DNA from: Gammaproteobacteria bacterium
Lineage (GTDB): Bacteria > Pseudomonadota > Gammaproteobacteria > Arenicellales > Arenicellaceae
DNA length: 64,000 bases
Direction of reading: 5' to 3'
Assembly: GCA_013002025.1 (NCBI GenBank)
Contig: JABDKW010000017.1
Coordinates: forward strand, 19,417-83,416
The notes under the pieces were generated by a model, which made no database searches, was not told the origin of the DNA, and was given only the letters and a program-made list of their open reading frames with translations. This document shows, one piece after another, positions 35,685 through 44,281 of this stretch. Made by a program: the position numbers and the translations under genes. Each line of letters starts with the position of its first letter. Position 1 is the first letter of the stretch.

Positions 35685-36374
35685 TTATGCTGCATCACCA
35701 ATGCGATAACCACGCGATTGAATGGTTTGCAGTAGGGGCTTGTCAAAGGGCTTATCAACCTGCTTGCGCAGATTGTACATATGACTGCGCAGGGTGTCGC
35801 TATCGGGTAATACATCGCCCCAGATGGCGTGTTCGAGTTGACTACGGCTCACTACCTTGGGCGACTCCTGCATCAGCACGGTGAGAATTTTCAGGCCGAT
35901 TGGCGACAAATCCAGCGTTTGCCCGGCGCGCACTACTTCCAGCGTGCCGGTATCGAGTTGTAAATCCTCCACCTCCAGCCGCTGATGTTGGCTCATCGGA
36001 CCCTTGCGCCTCAGCAACGCTTTAATGCGTGCTTCCAGCTCGAGAATTTCAAAGGGCTTGACCAGATAATCATCTGCACCGCTGTCCAAACCGGTAACCT
36101 TGTCCTGCAGCGTGTCACGCGCGGTCAACATAAGGATGGGCGTTGAATTCTTGGATTCTTCCCGCAACCTCCGACACACATCCAGGCCGTCCATTTGCGG
36201 CAGCATAAGATCCAACAATATGATGTCGTACTCATTCTGCGTGGCCAGATTAAAACCGACCCTTCCATCGCTGGCGTAGTCCATCTCATACTCACGGCGC
36301 TCAAAAAAGTCATACAACATTTCCGCAATGTCAGTATTGTCTTCAATTATCAATACCCGGGTGTTATGGCTCAT
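35685..36374 (-). CDS. Response regulator, OmpR/PhoB family
   Basis: DNA-binding partner of the adjacent histidine kinase. The receiver domain starts VLIIEDNTDIAEML with the acidic pair. The phosphorylated Asp lies in IILLDLMLPQMDG (about 54) and the Lys in DDYLVKPFE (about 104). The C-terminal winged helix (about 130-229) ends in TIQSRGYRI. I chose the ATG at the complement of 36372-36374 because GGAG lies 6 bp upstream; the frame stays open to 36407. The targets are unknown. The BPSL0067 lipoprotein gene diverges from it across 97 bp and is a candidate target. Confidence 0.93.
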   Translation of the reverse strand: MSHNTRVLIIEDNTDIAEMLYDFFERREYEMDYASDGRVGFNLATQNEYDIILLDLMLPQMDGLDVCRRLREESKNSTPILMLTARDTLQDKVTGLDSGADDYLVKPFEILELEARIKALLRRKGPMSQHQRLEVEDLQLDTGTLEVVRAGQTLDLSPIGLKILTVLMQESPKVVSRSQLEHAIWGDVLPDSDTLRSHMYNLRKQVDKPFDKPLLQTIQSRGYRIGDAA

Positions 36375-36471
36375 GTTCGTTTGCTCCAACGGCCGAAATT
36401 GGTTCACAATGGGCGCATGGTAAGCCCCAAAACGTGATGTAGATGTGAATCATACCCGCAGGACCCGCACC

Positions 36472-36951
36472 GTGAACAGCCAAGTGCTGGCCAAGCTGCT
36501 AATGTTGGGTCACATCGCCCTGATCGTTAGTGCCTGCCAACATCGCCCGACCCTCCCTCCCATCCAACCAGAATCCCCCATGAGTAAAAGTAAATCCATC
36601 GTATGTCCCGATGCGCACCGCTTCGAGGGTCAGGTCATTGGCGATGGACATTGCGTATCGTTTATTAAACAGTGTGCCGGAGCACCACGAACAGCCTTAT
36701 GGCAGCCCGGAAAACACGTATTGGATACGCGGCTAAAAACCGGCACCATCATCGCTACCTTTTTGAACGGCCAATACCCGAACATGTCGGGCTACCATGC
36801 TGCCATCTATATTGAGCACAACCGCAACGGTATCTGGGTGTGGGATCAATGGCGGGGCAAACCGGTGCACAAGCGCTTTATCAGGCGCCGTAACGATGGC
36901 GCCCCAGCCAGTAACACTGCGCAGGCTTACCGCATAGTTAAGATTCCGTAA
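36472..36951 (+). CDS. BPSL0067-like lipoprotein, predicted papain-fold amidase
   Basis: From the GTG at 36472 the 159 residues begin with a lipoprotein signal ending in the lipobox IVSAC, so the mature protein should be lipid-anchored in the envelope. The core GDGHCVSFIKQCAG (Cys about 61), the later SGYHAAIYIEH (His) and VWDQW follow the BPSL0067 family pattern, whose Cys-His arrangement resembles NlpC/P60 or CHAP cysteine peptidases. Some relatives are proposed peptidoglycan amidases. A GTG at 36445 is also in frame, but AGGA sits 8 bp before 36472. It is divergent from the response regulator and convergent with the second histidine kinase. Enzyme activity is inferred. Confidence 0.78.
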   Translation: MNSQVLAKLLMLGHIALIVSACQHRPTLPPIQPESPMSKSKSIVCPDAHRFEGQVIGDGHCVSFIKQCAGAPRTALWQPGKHVLDTRLKTGTIIATFLNGQYPNMSGYHAAIYIEHNRNGIWVWDQWRGKPVHKRFIRRRNDGAPASNTAQAYRIVKIP

Positions 36952-36956
36952 GCGGT

Positions 36957-38378
36957 TTAGTCAGGGTGTGCCAGTAGTTCTATCGGCTTGTCTTTTTTGC
37001 GGCGCCGCGGTGGTGTGATGGTAATGCACACTTTAAGCCCTGGTTGATTATCGGCAAATGACAATTCCAGTTGGTGAAGTTTGAGTACCGCCACTACCAA
37101 TGCCAGACCCAAGCCTGAACCGGGTGAGGTGCGGCTTTGATCCAGCCGGTAAAAACGCTGTATCACCTTCTCGTATTCAGAGGCGGGAATGCCCGGACCG
37201 TTATCACAAATTTCCACATACCATCGCCCACGCTTGGCATACGCACGAATTACAATCTCACCGTGCTCAGGCGTGTACTTAATCGCATTATCAATTAAAT
37301 TAGCGAAGGCCTGAAACAGCATATCCCGGTCTGCCGGTATTTCCATCGGCTGTGAAAGTTCGACCCGCAGCGATTGACCCTTTTCTTCAATCAGCGGCTC
37401 ATAAAGCTCCTGCAGGTCACGCAAAATCGAGTTGATATCCACCAACACAAACTCCTTACGCTGCTCACTGTATTCGATTCGCGCGATGCGCAACAGCGCA
37501 TTAAAAGTTTGCAGCAGACCATCCGCTTCCTGAATTATGGAATCAACGGTCTCTTCCTCCGGTTCTCCGGCAACTCTGACCTTTAGCTCCTCGACCCGAT
37601 TTTTTAATCGCGCTAACGGCGTTTTGAGATCATGCGCAATATTGTCTGATACCCGTCGCACACCCTCCATGCCGCGCTCGATCTGGTCCAACATGCTGTT
37701 CAAATTCAACGCCAGCTGATCAAACTCATCGCCAGTGCCACGGGTTTGAATACGCTTACGCAGATCGCCCTGCATGATCTTACGACTGGTTTGGTTGATA
37801 GCCCCCAGGCGCAGACGCAACATACGTTGCAGCGTCATGCCCCCGACCAAGCCTAATCCAATGGTTAACAACAAGCCCCAAACCAGCGCGCTGCCCACCA
37901 GCGCCTTCATGGTTTGCAGGTCTTTCATGCCCTGCCCCACCAACAGATTAAAACGGTTTTCCACCTCAAAGGTGCGGGCGCGGGCGCTGAACTCACGACC
38001 GGATTTGTCCTGAATGTCGTCCAGCTTGAAGTTTAACCAACCCTCTTTGTTATAGGCGATGGGCGGCCAGCGGTTGATGTTACCCACCAGGGGTCGAAAC
38101 TGGTGGTCGGTCAGTAGATACAAGGTTGAGTCGCCTGGCCGCTGCTGCTCGATCCGGTCGGAGAGAACCTTAATCAGGCCCGGATAGCCACGGCTGGCAT
38201 AAACGGTCGACAACGCCTTGATTTCCGCGTTGATATCTTCATCGGTCTGGTTGGTCTGATAAACAATCGTCGACCAGTAAATAAAGCCCAGAATAATGGC
38301 CACCGACAGGCCAAACAGAACAACGTAGACCAGCGTTATCCTGACCGCTGAGCTTTTAAATGGATTAATCTGGCTCAC
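36957..38378 (-). CDS. Sensor histidine kinase of the DegP-linked two-component system
   Basis: Membrane sensor kinase of 473 residues: N-terminal transmembrane helix (about 12-33), a periplasmic domain of about 130 residues, a second helix (about 160-185), a HAMP domain, HisKA with NIAHDLKTPLARL (His about 248) and HATPase with NLIDNAIKYTPEHG, CDNGPGIP, FYRLDQSRT and GSGLGLALV. The architecture resembles heavy-metal or envelope-stress sensors, but the ligand is unknown. The start overlaps the end of the response regulator gene by 14 bp, so the pair is coupled. It is the third gene of a degP-regulator-kinase run. Confidence 0.92.
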   Translation of the reverse strand: MSQINPFKSSAVRITLVYVVLFGLSVAIILGFIYWSTIVYQTNQTDEDINAEIKALSTVYASRGYPGLIKVLSDRIEQQRPGDSTLYLLTDHQFRPLVGNINRWPPIAYNKEGWLNFKLDDIQDKSGREFSARARTFEVENRFNLLVGQGMKDLQTMKALVGSALVWGLLLTIGLGLVGGMTLQRMLRLRLGAINQTSRKIMQGDLRKRIQTRGTGDEFDQLALNLNSMLDQIERGMEGVRRVSDNIAHDLKTPLARLKNRVEELKVRVAGEPEEETVDSIIQEADGLLQTFNALLRIARIEYSEQRKEFVLVDINSILRDLQELYEPLIEEKGQSLRVELSQPMEIPADRDMLFQAFANLIDNAIKYTPEHGEIVIRAYAKRGRWYVEICDNGPGIPASEYEKVIQRFYRLDQSRTSPGSGLGLALVVAVLKLHQLELSFADNQPGLKVCITITPPRRRKKDKPIELLAHPD

Positions 38379-39060
38379 TCAGCATATAGCCAGCACCGCG
38401 TACTGTGTGCAGCAGGGGAACGTCAAATTCTTTGTCGATTTTGCCGCGCAGGCGCGAGATATGCACATCAATAACATTGGTTTGCGGGTCAAAATGATAG
38501 TCCCACACTTTCTCCAGTAACATGGTGCGGGTAACCACCTGCCCGCTGTGGCGCATCAGGTATTCCAATAGCCGGAATTCGCGCGGCTGCAGATCAACTT
38601 TCTTATCCGCTCTGCGCACTTCCCGTTTCAGCAAATCCATTTCCAAATCTGCCACCGTCAGCACCGTGTCAGGCGACTCTGGTTCAGCCCGACGAACCAG
38701 CGCTTCAATACGCGCCTGCAATTCTGAAAAGGCAAACGGCTTTACCAGATAATCATCGGCGCCGGCTTTCAGGCCCACCACGCGATCATCCACATCACCG
38801 AGCGCGCTGAGCATCAGAATCGGGGTTCGATTATTACCGCCGCGCAAAGTGCGGGTCATGGTGACGCCATCTACCTTGGGTAACATCCGGTCTGCCACAA
38901 TAACCTGATAATCAGTTGAGTCAGCCATTAGCAGCCCTTCTCGACCGTCAGCCGCATGATCTGCAATGTGACCACATTCGGTTAAGCCCTTTACGATATA
39001 TGCGGCGGTTTCCTTATCGTCTTCTACCACCAATACGCGAATCATATTTTTTTTAGTCAT
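38365..39060 (-). CDS. Response regulator of the DegP-linked two-component system
   Basis: OmpR/PhoB-type regulator of 231 residues. The receiver begins IRVLVVEDDKETAAYI; the phosphorylated Asp is in VIVADRMLPKVDG (about 56) and the Lys in DDYLVKPFA (about 105). The winged-helix domain (about 132-228) has REFRLLEYLMRHSGQVVTR and ends TVRGAGYML, close to CzcR/CopR-type regulators. The ATG at 39060 has GGGA 8 bp upstream and is preferred over 39045. It lies 41 bp after the degP stop with no terminator between them, so protease, regulator and kinase are probably cotranscribed. Confidence 0.92.
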   Translation of the reverse strand: MTKKNMIRVLVVEDDKETAAYIVKGLTECGHIADHAADGREGLLMADSTDYQVIVADRMLPKVDGVTMTRTLRGGNNRTPILMLSALGDVDDRVVGLKAGADDYLVKPFAFSELQARIEALVRRAEPESPDTVLTVADLEMDLLKREVRRADKKVDLQPREFRLLEYLMRHSGQVVTRTMLLEKVWDYHFDPQTNVIDVHISRLRGKIDKEFDVPLLHTVRGAGYMLSEPD

Positions 39061-39101
39061 GTTTGTTTCCCATTAGTTTACGCTAACTGCGAAGCGCGTT
39101 T

Positions 39102-40649
39102 CTATTGCTCTTCCAAGTCAAAGGCGATGAAACGGCTTCCATTACTGCGTTGTAATAAAACGACGATCTTGCTGCGATTATCTTTGCGCGCGCGATTGAT
39201 GATGTCACGTACCTGATCCGGCTTACTGACCGACTGGTTATCCACTGAGGTTAATACGTCACCGGCGCGTAACCCATTGCTGGCGGCCAAGCCACCCCGT
39301 TGCACGCTGCGCACACCAACGCCGTCTATCTCTTCATCAACACTAAAGCGCGACCGGAACGAATCGTCGAGTTCGGTTAACACCGCCCCCAGCGCGTCAA
39401 CTTCCTCGGGCTCCGCATCATCGCGACCGCGACCCTGTGCCACCGCGGCCGGGTCTTCCGGATAGCGTTCGGTTTTGACCGTCAGTGTTTTACGGCTGCC
39501 ATTACGCCATACCTCGACTTTGGCTTTTTTGCCCACCGGTGTATCCGCCACGATGCGGGGCAAATCACGCATTTCTTCGACGTCTCGACCATCAAACTTC
39601 AAAATGATATCGCCGCTTTTAATGCCGCCCTTTTCAGCCGGCTCACCTTCTTCCACTCTGGCGACCAACGCGCCATGGTCATTGTCGCGCCCAAAGCCCT
39701 CCGCCAGCTCATCGGTAATCGGTTGAATCTGCACACCAATCCAGCCACGTTCGACCACACCGGTGTCTTTTAATTGGGTTATCACCCCCTCAGCGATGGT
39801 AGAAGGGATGGAGAAGCCGATACCAACACTGCCACCATTGGGAGAGTAAATTGCGGTATTGATGCCGATCACCTCGCCGCGCAGATTAAACAGCGGCCCA
39901 CCGGAGTTGCCCCGGTTAATGGCGGCGTCTACCTGGATGTAATCATCATAGGGCCCAGAATTGATATCACGCCCGCGCGCCGAAATAATTCCGGTGGTAG
40001 CGGACCCACCCAATCCAAAGGGGTTTCCGATTGCGACTACCCAATCACCGACTCGTGATTTATCCGCGTCGCCCCAGGCGACATAAGGCATGTCCTTGGC
40101 GTCGTCAAGTTTGAGCAGCGCCAGATCTGTTTTGTCGTCACTACCAATCAGCTCGGCTGTGTATTCGTCACCGTCGGTCAAGGTCACTACAATTTCGTCG
40201 GCGTCTTTCACGACGTGATGATTAGTGACGACCAGACCATCCTCACTGATGATAAACCCCGAGCCTATGCCTAACGGCCGGCTGCGCTCCTGTTGCCGCG
40301 GTTGGCGGTCACGGAACTGCTCGAAAAAATCCTCAAACGGAGAGCCCGGCGGAAAATCAAATTGTGGAAAGCTGCCGTGCCCACGTGGTGTACCACTGAT
40401 CGACACGTGCACCACCGCCGGACTGACCTTCTCGATCAAATCAGCAAATCCGGCCGCTGGCGACCAGGGCTGTTCCGGGTTGCTCAACAACACCGCCTTT
40501 TCAATCTTCCCCGTCGGTGCCACGACAGCCGGCTCGTCGGCCTGCCCATCCGCACTGACCTGAATGGATATCACCACCACGGCAGTGGCGACGATCACCG
40601 TGCCCCACTTCAGCACCGGCAATAATGATTTCGAGATGAGGTTTAACAT
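39102..40649 (-). CDS. Periplasmic serine protease/chaperone of the DegP/HtrA (Do) family
   Basis: Degrades or refolds damaged envelope proteins. The N-terminal hydrophobic segment (about 8-33) is a signal peptide or anchor. The trypsin-like domain carries the complete triad: His in VTNHHVV, Asp in DDKTDLALLKL and Ser in RGNSGGPLFN. Two PDZ domains follow (about 290-385 and 410-510). I chose the ATG at the complement of 40647-40649 (515 residues) because GGAG lies 7 bp upstream; the frame is open to 40709. DegP, DegQ and MucD types are not separable by eye. It heads an operon with a two-component system, an arrangement suggesting feedback on envelope stress. Confidence 0.93.
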   Translation of the reverse strand: MLNLISKSLLPVLKWGTVIVATAVVVISIQVSADGQADEPAVVAPTGKIEKAVLLSNPEQPWSPAAGFADLIEKVSPAVVHVSISGTPRGHGSFPQFDFPPGSPFEDFFEQFRDRQPRQQERSRPLGIGSGFIISEDGLVVTNHHVVKDADEIVVTLTDGDEYTAELIGSDDKTDLALLKLDDAKDMPYVAWGDADKSRVGDWVVAIGNPFGLGGSATTGIISARGRDINSGPYDDYIQVDAAINRGNSGGPLFNLRGEVIGINTAIYSPNGGSVGIGFSIPSTIAEGVITQLKDTGVVERGWIGVQIQPITDELAEGFGRDNDHGALVARVEEGEPAEKGGIKSGDIILKFDGRDVEEMRDLPRIVADTPVGKKAKVEVWRNGSRKTLTVKTERYPEDPAAVAQGRGRDDAEPEEVDALGAVLTELDDSFRSRFSVDEEIDGVGVRSVQRGGLAASNGLRAGDVLTSVDNQSVSKPDQVRDIINRARKDNRSKIVVLLQRSNGSRFIAFDLEEQ

Positions 40650-40714
40650 CAATTTCTCCAAAGGTGATTGGCTCTTAAGAGTGCGAGCCTGAATAATGAT
40701 AGAAAACATTACTT

Positions 40715-40755
40715 ATGATACAGGTGAACCGTAAGTAATCTAAGCGGAGTGTAAG
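40715..40755 (-). promoter_or_regulatory. Candidate activator repeats and -10 box upstream of degP
   Basis: On the minus strand three CTTA units (in CTTAC, CTTAG and CTTAC; complement of 40731-40755) are spaced 11 and 9 bp apart. Ten bp further on is TATCAT (complement of 40715-40720). No -35 box is seen, as at promoters activated by OmpR-type regulators. The linked regulator is an obvious candidate, unproven. Confidence 0.4.
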
Positions 40756-40759
40756 GTCA

Positions 40760-40777
40760 ACTTGATTACGTTCAAGT
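40760..40777. promoter_or_regulatory. Inverted repeat between cysB and degP
   Basis: ACTTGA (40760-40765) and TCAAGT (40772-40777) form a perfect 6-bp inverted repeat around 6 bp. It lies about 110 bp upstream of the degP start and beside the CTTA repeats. It could be an operator; no T-run follows, so it is not a terminator. Confidence 0.3.
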
Positions 40778-40872
40778 GACAGGCGTATTACCTTTTTGTA
40801 ATTCCTTGATTTTACTGGCTTTTATAGGACGGTCGTCCAGAAAGAATTGCCTGAAACGGCAATTGGGTGGAT

Positions 40873-41856
40873 TCAGCGCATTGCTGCCTTTTCCACATAC
40901 TCACGATACAACTTTTCTTGCAAAGAGGTGTCTTTCTGGGCTGCAAGGGCCTGATCCACGACCTCACGGCTCAGGTGATCAGCGAATAACTTAATGAACT
41001 CGTAGACGTATTCACGGATGACAGCGTTTTTGCGAATGGCCAGACTGGTGACGCTGGAATCGAACAGGTTACCGGCATCCAGTACCACCAGGTCGCCATC
41101 CTGGCGCGGATCATAGGCCATGCGTGCCACAATGCCGATGCCCAGACCAGTTCGCACATAGGCTTTAATTACTTCCGCGTCAGCGGCGGTGAGCACCACA
41201 TTCAAATCCAGGTTTTCCTGTTTAAAGGCCCGATTAATGACCGAGCGGTCTGCGACACCGAAGGTATAGGTGATAATCGGATGCTCAGCAATTGCCGCCA
41301 GCGTTAACTCGGGCAACTCAGCCAACGGATGCCCCTTGGGCACCATCAGGCAACGGTTCCAGCGGTAACAGGGTAGCAGAATCAGGCTTTCAAACAGTTC
41401 CAGAGCTTCGGTCGCAATACCGATATCAGCCTCGCCGGTATCGGTCAGGCTGGCGATTTGCTCTGGGGTGCCTTGGTTGATCTGCAACTGCACATCGGGG
41501 TAGCGCTCGCGAAAGGCACTAATCACCGGCGGTAGCACGTAGCGCGCCTGGGTATGCGTGGTGGCGATGGACAGCATGCCGGAATTCGGGTGACTGAAAT
41601 CGTCGGCCAGCCGCTTTACGTTTTCAACTTCGTTAAGAATTCGCTCGAAGCGTTCAGCCAGCCGGGTGCCCTCCGGCGTCAGGCCATTAATGTGTTTACC
41701 GCTGCGTTCAAAAATGGTGATGCCCAGCTCTTCCTCAAGCCGTTTAATCTGGCTACTGACGCCCGGTTGTGAGGTGAACAGCTTATCGGCCGCCGCGGTG
41801 ACGTTCATGCCATTTTTGATGACTTCCACCACGTACTGCAATTGTCTGAGTTTCAT
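40873..41856 (-). CDS. cysB: LysR-family transcription regulator CysB
   Basis: Master activator of cysteine synthesis and sulfur assimilation, responding to N-acetylserine. The 327 residues start with the family helix-turn-helix (MKLRQLQYVVEV to LEEELGITIFERSGK, about 1-55). The effector domain carries ATTHTQARYVLP (about 99-110), the sulfate/acetylserine-binding stretch characteristic of CysB and Cbl, plus NQGTPEQIASL and TYTFGVADRS. Length and these motifs support CysB over a general LysR regulator. It lies 39 bp after an unrecognised gene on the same strand; no sulfur gene is adjacent. Confidence 0.93.
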   Translation of the reverse strand: MKLRQLQYVVEVIKNGMNVTAAADKLFTSQPGVSSQIKRLEEELGITIFERSGKHINGLTPEGTRLAERFERILNEVENVKRLADDFSHPNSGMLSIATTHTQARYVLPPVISAFRERYPDVQLQINQGTPEQIASLTDTGEADIGIATEALELFESLILLPCYRWNRCLMVPKGHPLAELPELTLAAIAEHPIITYTFGVADRSVINRAFKQENLDLNVVLTAADAEVIKAYVRTGLGIGIVARMAYDPRQDGDLVVLDAGNLFDSSVTSLAIRKNAVIREYVYEFIKLFADHLSREVVDQALAAQKDTSLQEKLYREYVEKAAMR

Positions 41857-41895
41857 ATCCTTATTAAGGCCTACAAGGGCCAGCTGTCGGTCATA

Positions 41896-42891
41896 TTATG
41901 ACGGCACAAAACATTGATCAGGAATCGAGAACTCCTTATCTAATGAGCCATTTTGCTCATACAGGTCACAGTTAGCCATGTAGTTACTGGTGGTGACTGG
42001 CATCGGCACTCGCACGCCGGCCAGGTAGCTCACCACATCGCGCCCCATGACAATTAGGCGTAAACCATCTTCCCAGTAGCGCAGCCCATGTTTGCTGCTG
42101 TCCAGCCCACAGGGCTTGAATGTGGATAATGCTTCTTTAGCGGCCACATAGCGCGGCCAGACGTCATAGATAGCCTCGTCTCGGCGCATGGTTTCCACTT
42201 CGGTCTTGCTGGCTTCACGCAACTCTTCCAATAGCGGCAGCACATCCTCAAAGCCGTCGACCTTGGAAAAAACCTGATTCATGCGGTCAATCACTTCGTC
42301 AATGGCACGAAAGGTTTGCGCCAGCTTGACATAACGACTCTGAAAAAATTTGTCGGTCGGCATGGAGAAGGCCTTAAACGGCTCGCCCCACAATTCGTCT
42401 ACGCCCTCTTCGCCACTGAAATGCTTGACCTCTTTGCCGAGCTTTAAAGCTTCCATAAAGCAATCGGCACACTGCTGCATCAACGGGTTGTCTTCAGCCA
42501 CCTCCACACCGTTTTCAGCCAGATCTACCACGCTACTGAAAATATCGGTCGCACGATTAAATAATGAGCCGGCCAGCATGGCCGCTTTAACTCTTTTGCG
42601 AACCGGGTCAGTTTCCGATTCATAATATTTGCGCGAAATCTCCATGCGCCAGCCGGGCGAGTTAATGCCTTGCTCTGTGTGGTGGAATACACGACGCTGC
42701 AATGAAAAAATCAGCGCCCGTTTTTCGGCCATGGTATTCGGCGGTGGAGCGTAATAACGAATCCAGTAACCATCGGTATAGATACAAATCTTACCATTAT
42801 GTTCTCTGATGCAACCGTCATCCGGCTGGTTTGCTGGCTTCGGTGTCAGCTCAGCGGCTTCGTCGGATACGGCGTTGGCAGAGTCATTCAT
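41896..42891 (-). CDS. Protein of unknown function (331 residues)
   Basis: I do not recognise this protein. It lacks a signal peptide and any strong membrane helix. After a low-complexity acidic N-terminus it has CIREHNGKICIYTDGYWIRYY (Cys and aromatic-rich), a basic segment (FSLQRRVFHHTEQG), then a mostly helical, acidic body with scattered Cys and a final Cys-containing tail (SIPDQCFVPS). It looks cytosolic and well folded rather than spurious: codon use resembles its neighbours and it fills the space between nqrM and cysB. It starts 46 bp after the nqrM stop, so it might be cotranscribed with the nqr maturation genes. No function is proposed. Confidence 0.8.
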   Translation of the reverse strand: MNDSANAVSDEAAELTPKPANQPDDGCIREHNGKICIYTDGYWIRYYAPPPNTMAEKRALIFSLQRRVFHHTEQGINSPGWRMEISRKYYESETDPVRKRVKAAMLAGSLFNRATDIFSSVVDLAENGVEVAEDNPLMQQCADCFMEALKLGKEVKHFSGEEGVDELWGEPFKAFSMPTDKFFQSRYVKLAQTFRAIDEVIDRMNQVFSKVDGFEDVLPLLEELREASKTEVETMRRDEAIYDVWPRYVAAKEALSTFKPCGLDSSKHGLRYWEDGLRLIVMGRDVVSYLAGVRVPMPVTTSNYMANCDLYEQNGSLDKEFSIPDQCFVPS

Positions 42892-42937
42892 TGGATAAAA
42901 TTCGGGGCGCGGTAGTGTGAGTTTGCCCTGGGTGCAG

Positions 42938-43162
42938 CTAGTGTTGCTGCCCGACTCCCTGTGATTGAGCGCGGCGTTCCATCTCGCGCCGTTTCTTACA
43001 AAGCTTCTTACCTTCGCAAATATCGCAGGCGCCGCTCAAACCATCAATATCATTGAGCCCACCGCAGCTGCCTTTAATTTCCCGGTTGCTCAGAATAACG
43101 CCCAGCGACATGCCCAGCATGACCAGAATAAAGACAAAAAATGTAATTAAAAATACGTTCAT
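42938..43162 (-). CDS. nqrM: Na+-NQR maturation protein NqrM
   Basis: Small membrane protein needed to assemble the Nqr complex, thought to deliver iron for the NqrD/NqrE Cys-liganded centre. From the ATG at the complement of 43160-43162 the 74 residues have one N-terminal transmembrane helix (VFLITFFVFILVMLGMSLGV) and the family Cys motif: GSCGGL, then GACDIC and KLC, four Cys in all. A longer open frame reaches 43192, but the chosen start fits the family. It lies 96 bp after apbE, so the maturation genes follow the structural genes. Confidence 0.92.
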   Translation of the reverse strand: MNVFLITFFVFILVMLGMSLGVILSNREIKGSCGGLNDIDGLSGACDICEGKKLCKKRREMERRAQSQGVGQQH

Positions 43163-43258
43163 AATCCCGAGCGGCATCGACTGCAATCGCACAGACCCTA
43201 TAAGGCCGTACTTTAGTAACAGGCGTGTCCTGATGCAACCTAAATTATTGTTATTTCA

Positions 43259-44266
43259 TTATTGTATACCGTGAGATTGTATACGTTGGGCAAAGCCGGG
43301 GGTCATAAATTCTTCATAACTGTCTGTGTTTGCTTGTCGAATGACCAGATAAACGGACAATTCGTGCTGTTTTGCAAAGCGCCGGGCTTTATCTTCGCCC
43401 ATGGCCAATAAGGCGGTTGCCAGGGCGTCCGCCTCACTGGCCTGCTCGGCCAGCACACTGACCAACGCCAGTCTGTGCAACACCGGCGAGGCGGTCAATG
43501 GATCGATGGTGTGTGAAAATCGTTCACCGTCGATCTCGAGAAAGTTACGATAGTCACCCGACGTGGCGATGGCTAAACTATCTAATTCCACCACCTTGGC
43601 AATGCCGCCCAGCATTTCCGGGCGCTCAATTCCAACGCGCCAAAGCTGCCGGTCGATATTCACGCCGCGCGCTTTCAGTTCACCACCAATATCGATCAGG
43701 TAGTCGGTGACCCGCTGCTGAGCAAGCAATTTACTCAACTCATCGACTGCATACCCTTTCGCAATAGCCGACAGGTCTATGGTCACCCCGTCGATGGTCT
43801 TGCTCAGCTGGTCACCGTCGAGCTTTAAATGAGAGTAACCTACACTGGCCCGCAGTCCTTCTAACAACTCAGCCTCAGGACGCACGGTTATCGCGCCATC
43901 GGGGCCAAAGCCCCAGGCATTGACCAGCGCGGCAACGGTGATATCAAAATAGCCGCCGCTAAGCTTGGCAATGTCTTGAGCCTGACGCACGACATTTGCG
44001 GTATCGTCAGACAGCGTGACGGGCTGCCCCGCGGCGGCTCGATTAAAGCGGCTCACCTCTGAGTCATCGATGTAGGTCGACATGCGCTGCTCAATTTGCT
44101 GCAGTCGATTAGTCAAAAGATCCAGCAATGGCTGCGGTTCGCGTTCAGCCGGCAGGATTACCGTGATTCTGAAATCAGTGCCCATGGTGGGGCCACTGAA
44201 ATTTACCGATACAGTGTCGGCCGGTCGGCCACAAGCACTAAGCACACACGCCGTCACCAGGCACAT
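43259..44266 (-). CDS. apbE: FAD:protein FMN transferase (ApbE)
   Basis: Attaches FMN covalently to Thr in NqrB and NqrC, using FAD as donor. From the ATG at 44266 the 335 residues begin with a lipoprotein signal whose lipobox is VLSAC, placing it at the periplasmic face. GPTMGTDFRITV, the IDIGGELKARG segment, ATSGDYRNF and FSHTIDPLTASPV are family hallmarks of the FAD and Mg site. The frame is open to 44386, overlapping nqrF, but the lipobox position favours 44266. A terminator hairpin stands just upstream, so expression relative to nqrA-F may be reduced or separately driven. Confidence 0.93.
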   Translation of the reverse strand: MCLVTACVLSACGRPADTVSVNFSGPTMGTDFRITVILPAEREPQPLLDLLTNRLQQIEQRMSTYIDDSEVSRFNRAAAGQPVTLSDDTANVVRQAQDIAKLSGGYFDITVAALVNAWGFGPDGAITVRPEAELLEGLRASVGYSHLKLDGDQLSKTIDGVTIDLSAIAKGYAVDELSKLLAQQRVTDYLIDIGGELKARGVNIDRQLWRVGIERPEMLGGIAKVVELDSLAIATSGDYRNFLEIDGERFSHTIDPLTASPVLHRLALVSVLAEQASEADALATALLAMGEDKARRFAKQHELSVYLVIRQANTDSYEEFMTPGFAQRIQSHGIQ

Positions 44267-44281
44267 TAGGGCCCGCACAAC

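Noticed and set aside
36472..36951. A toxin or type VI effector with its immunity gene
   Set aside because: The protein has a lipobox and no adjacent immunity or secretion gene, so only an envelope amidase-like role is proposed.
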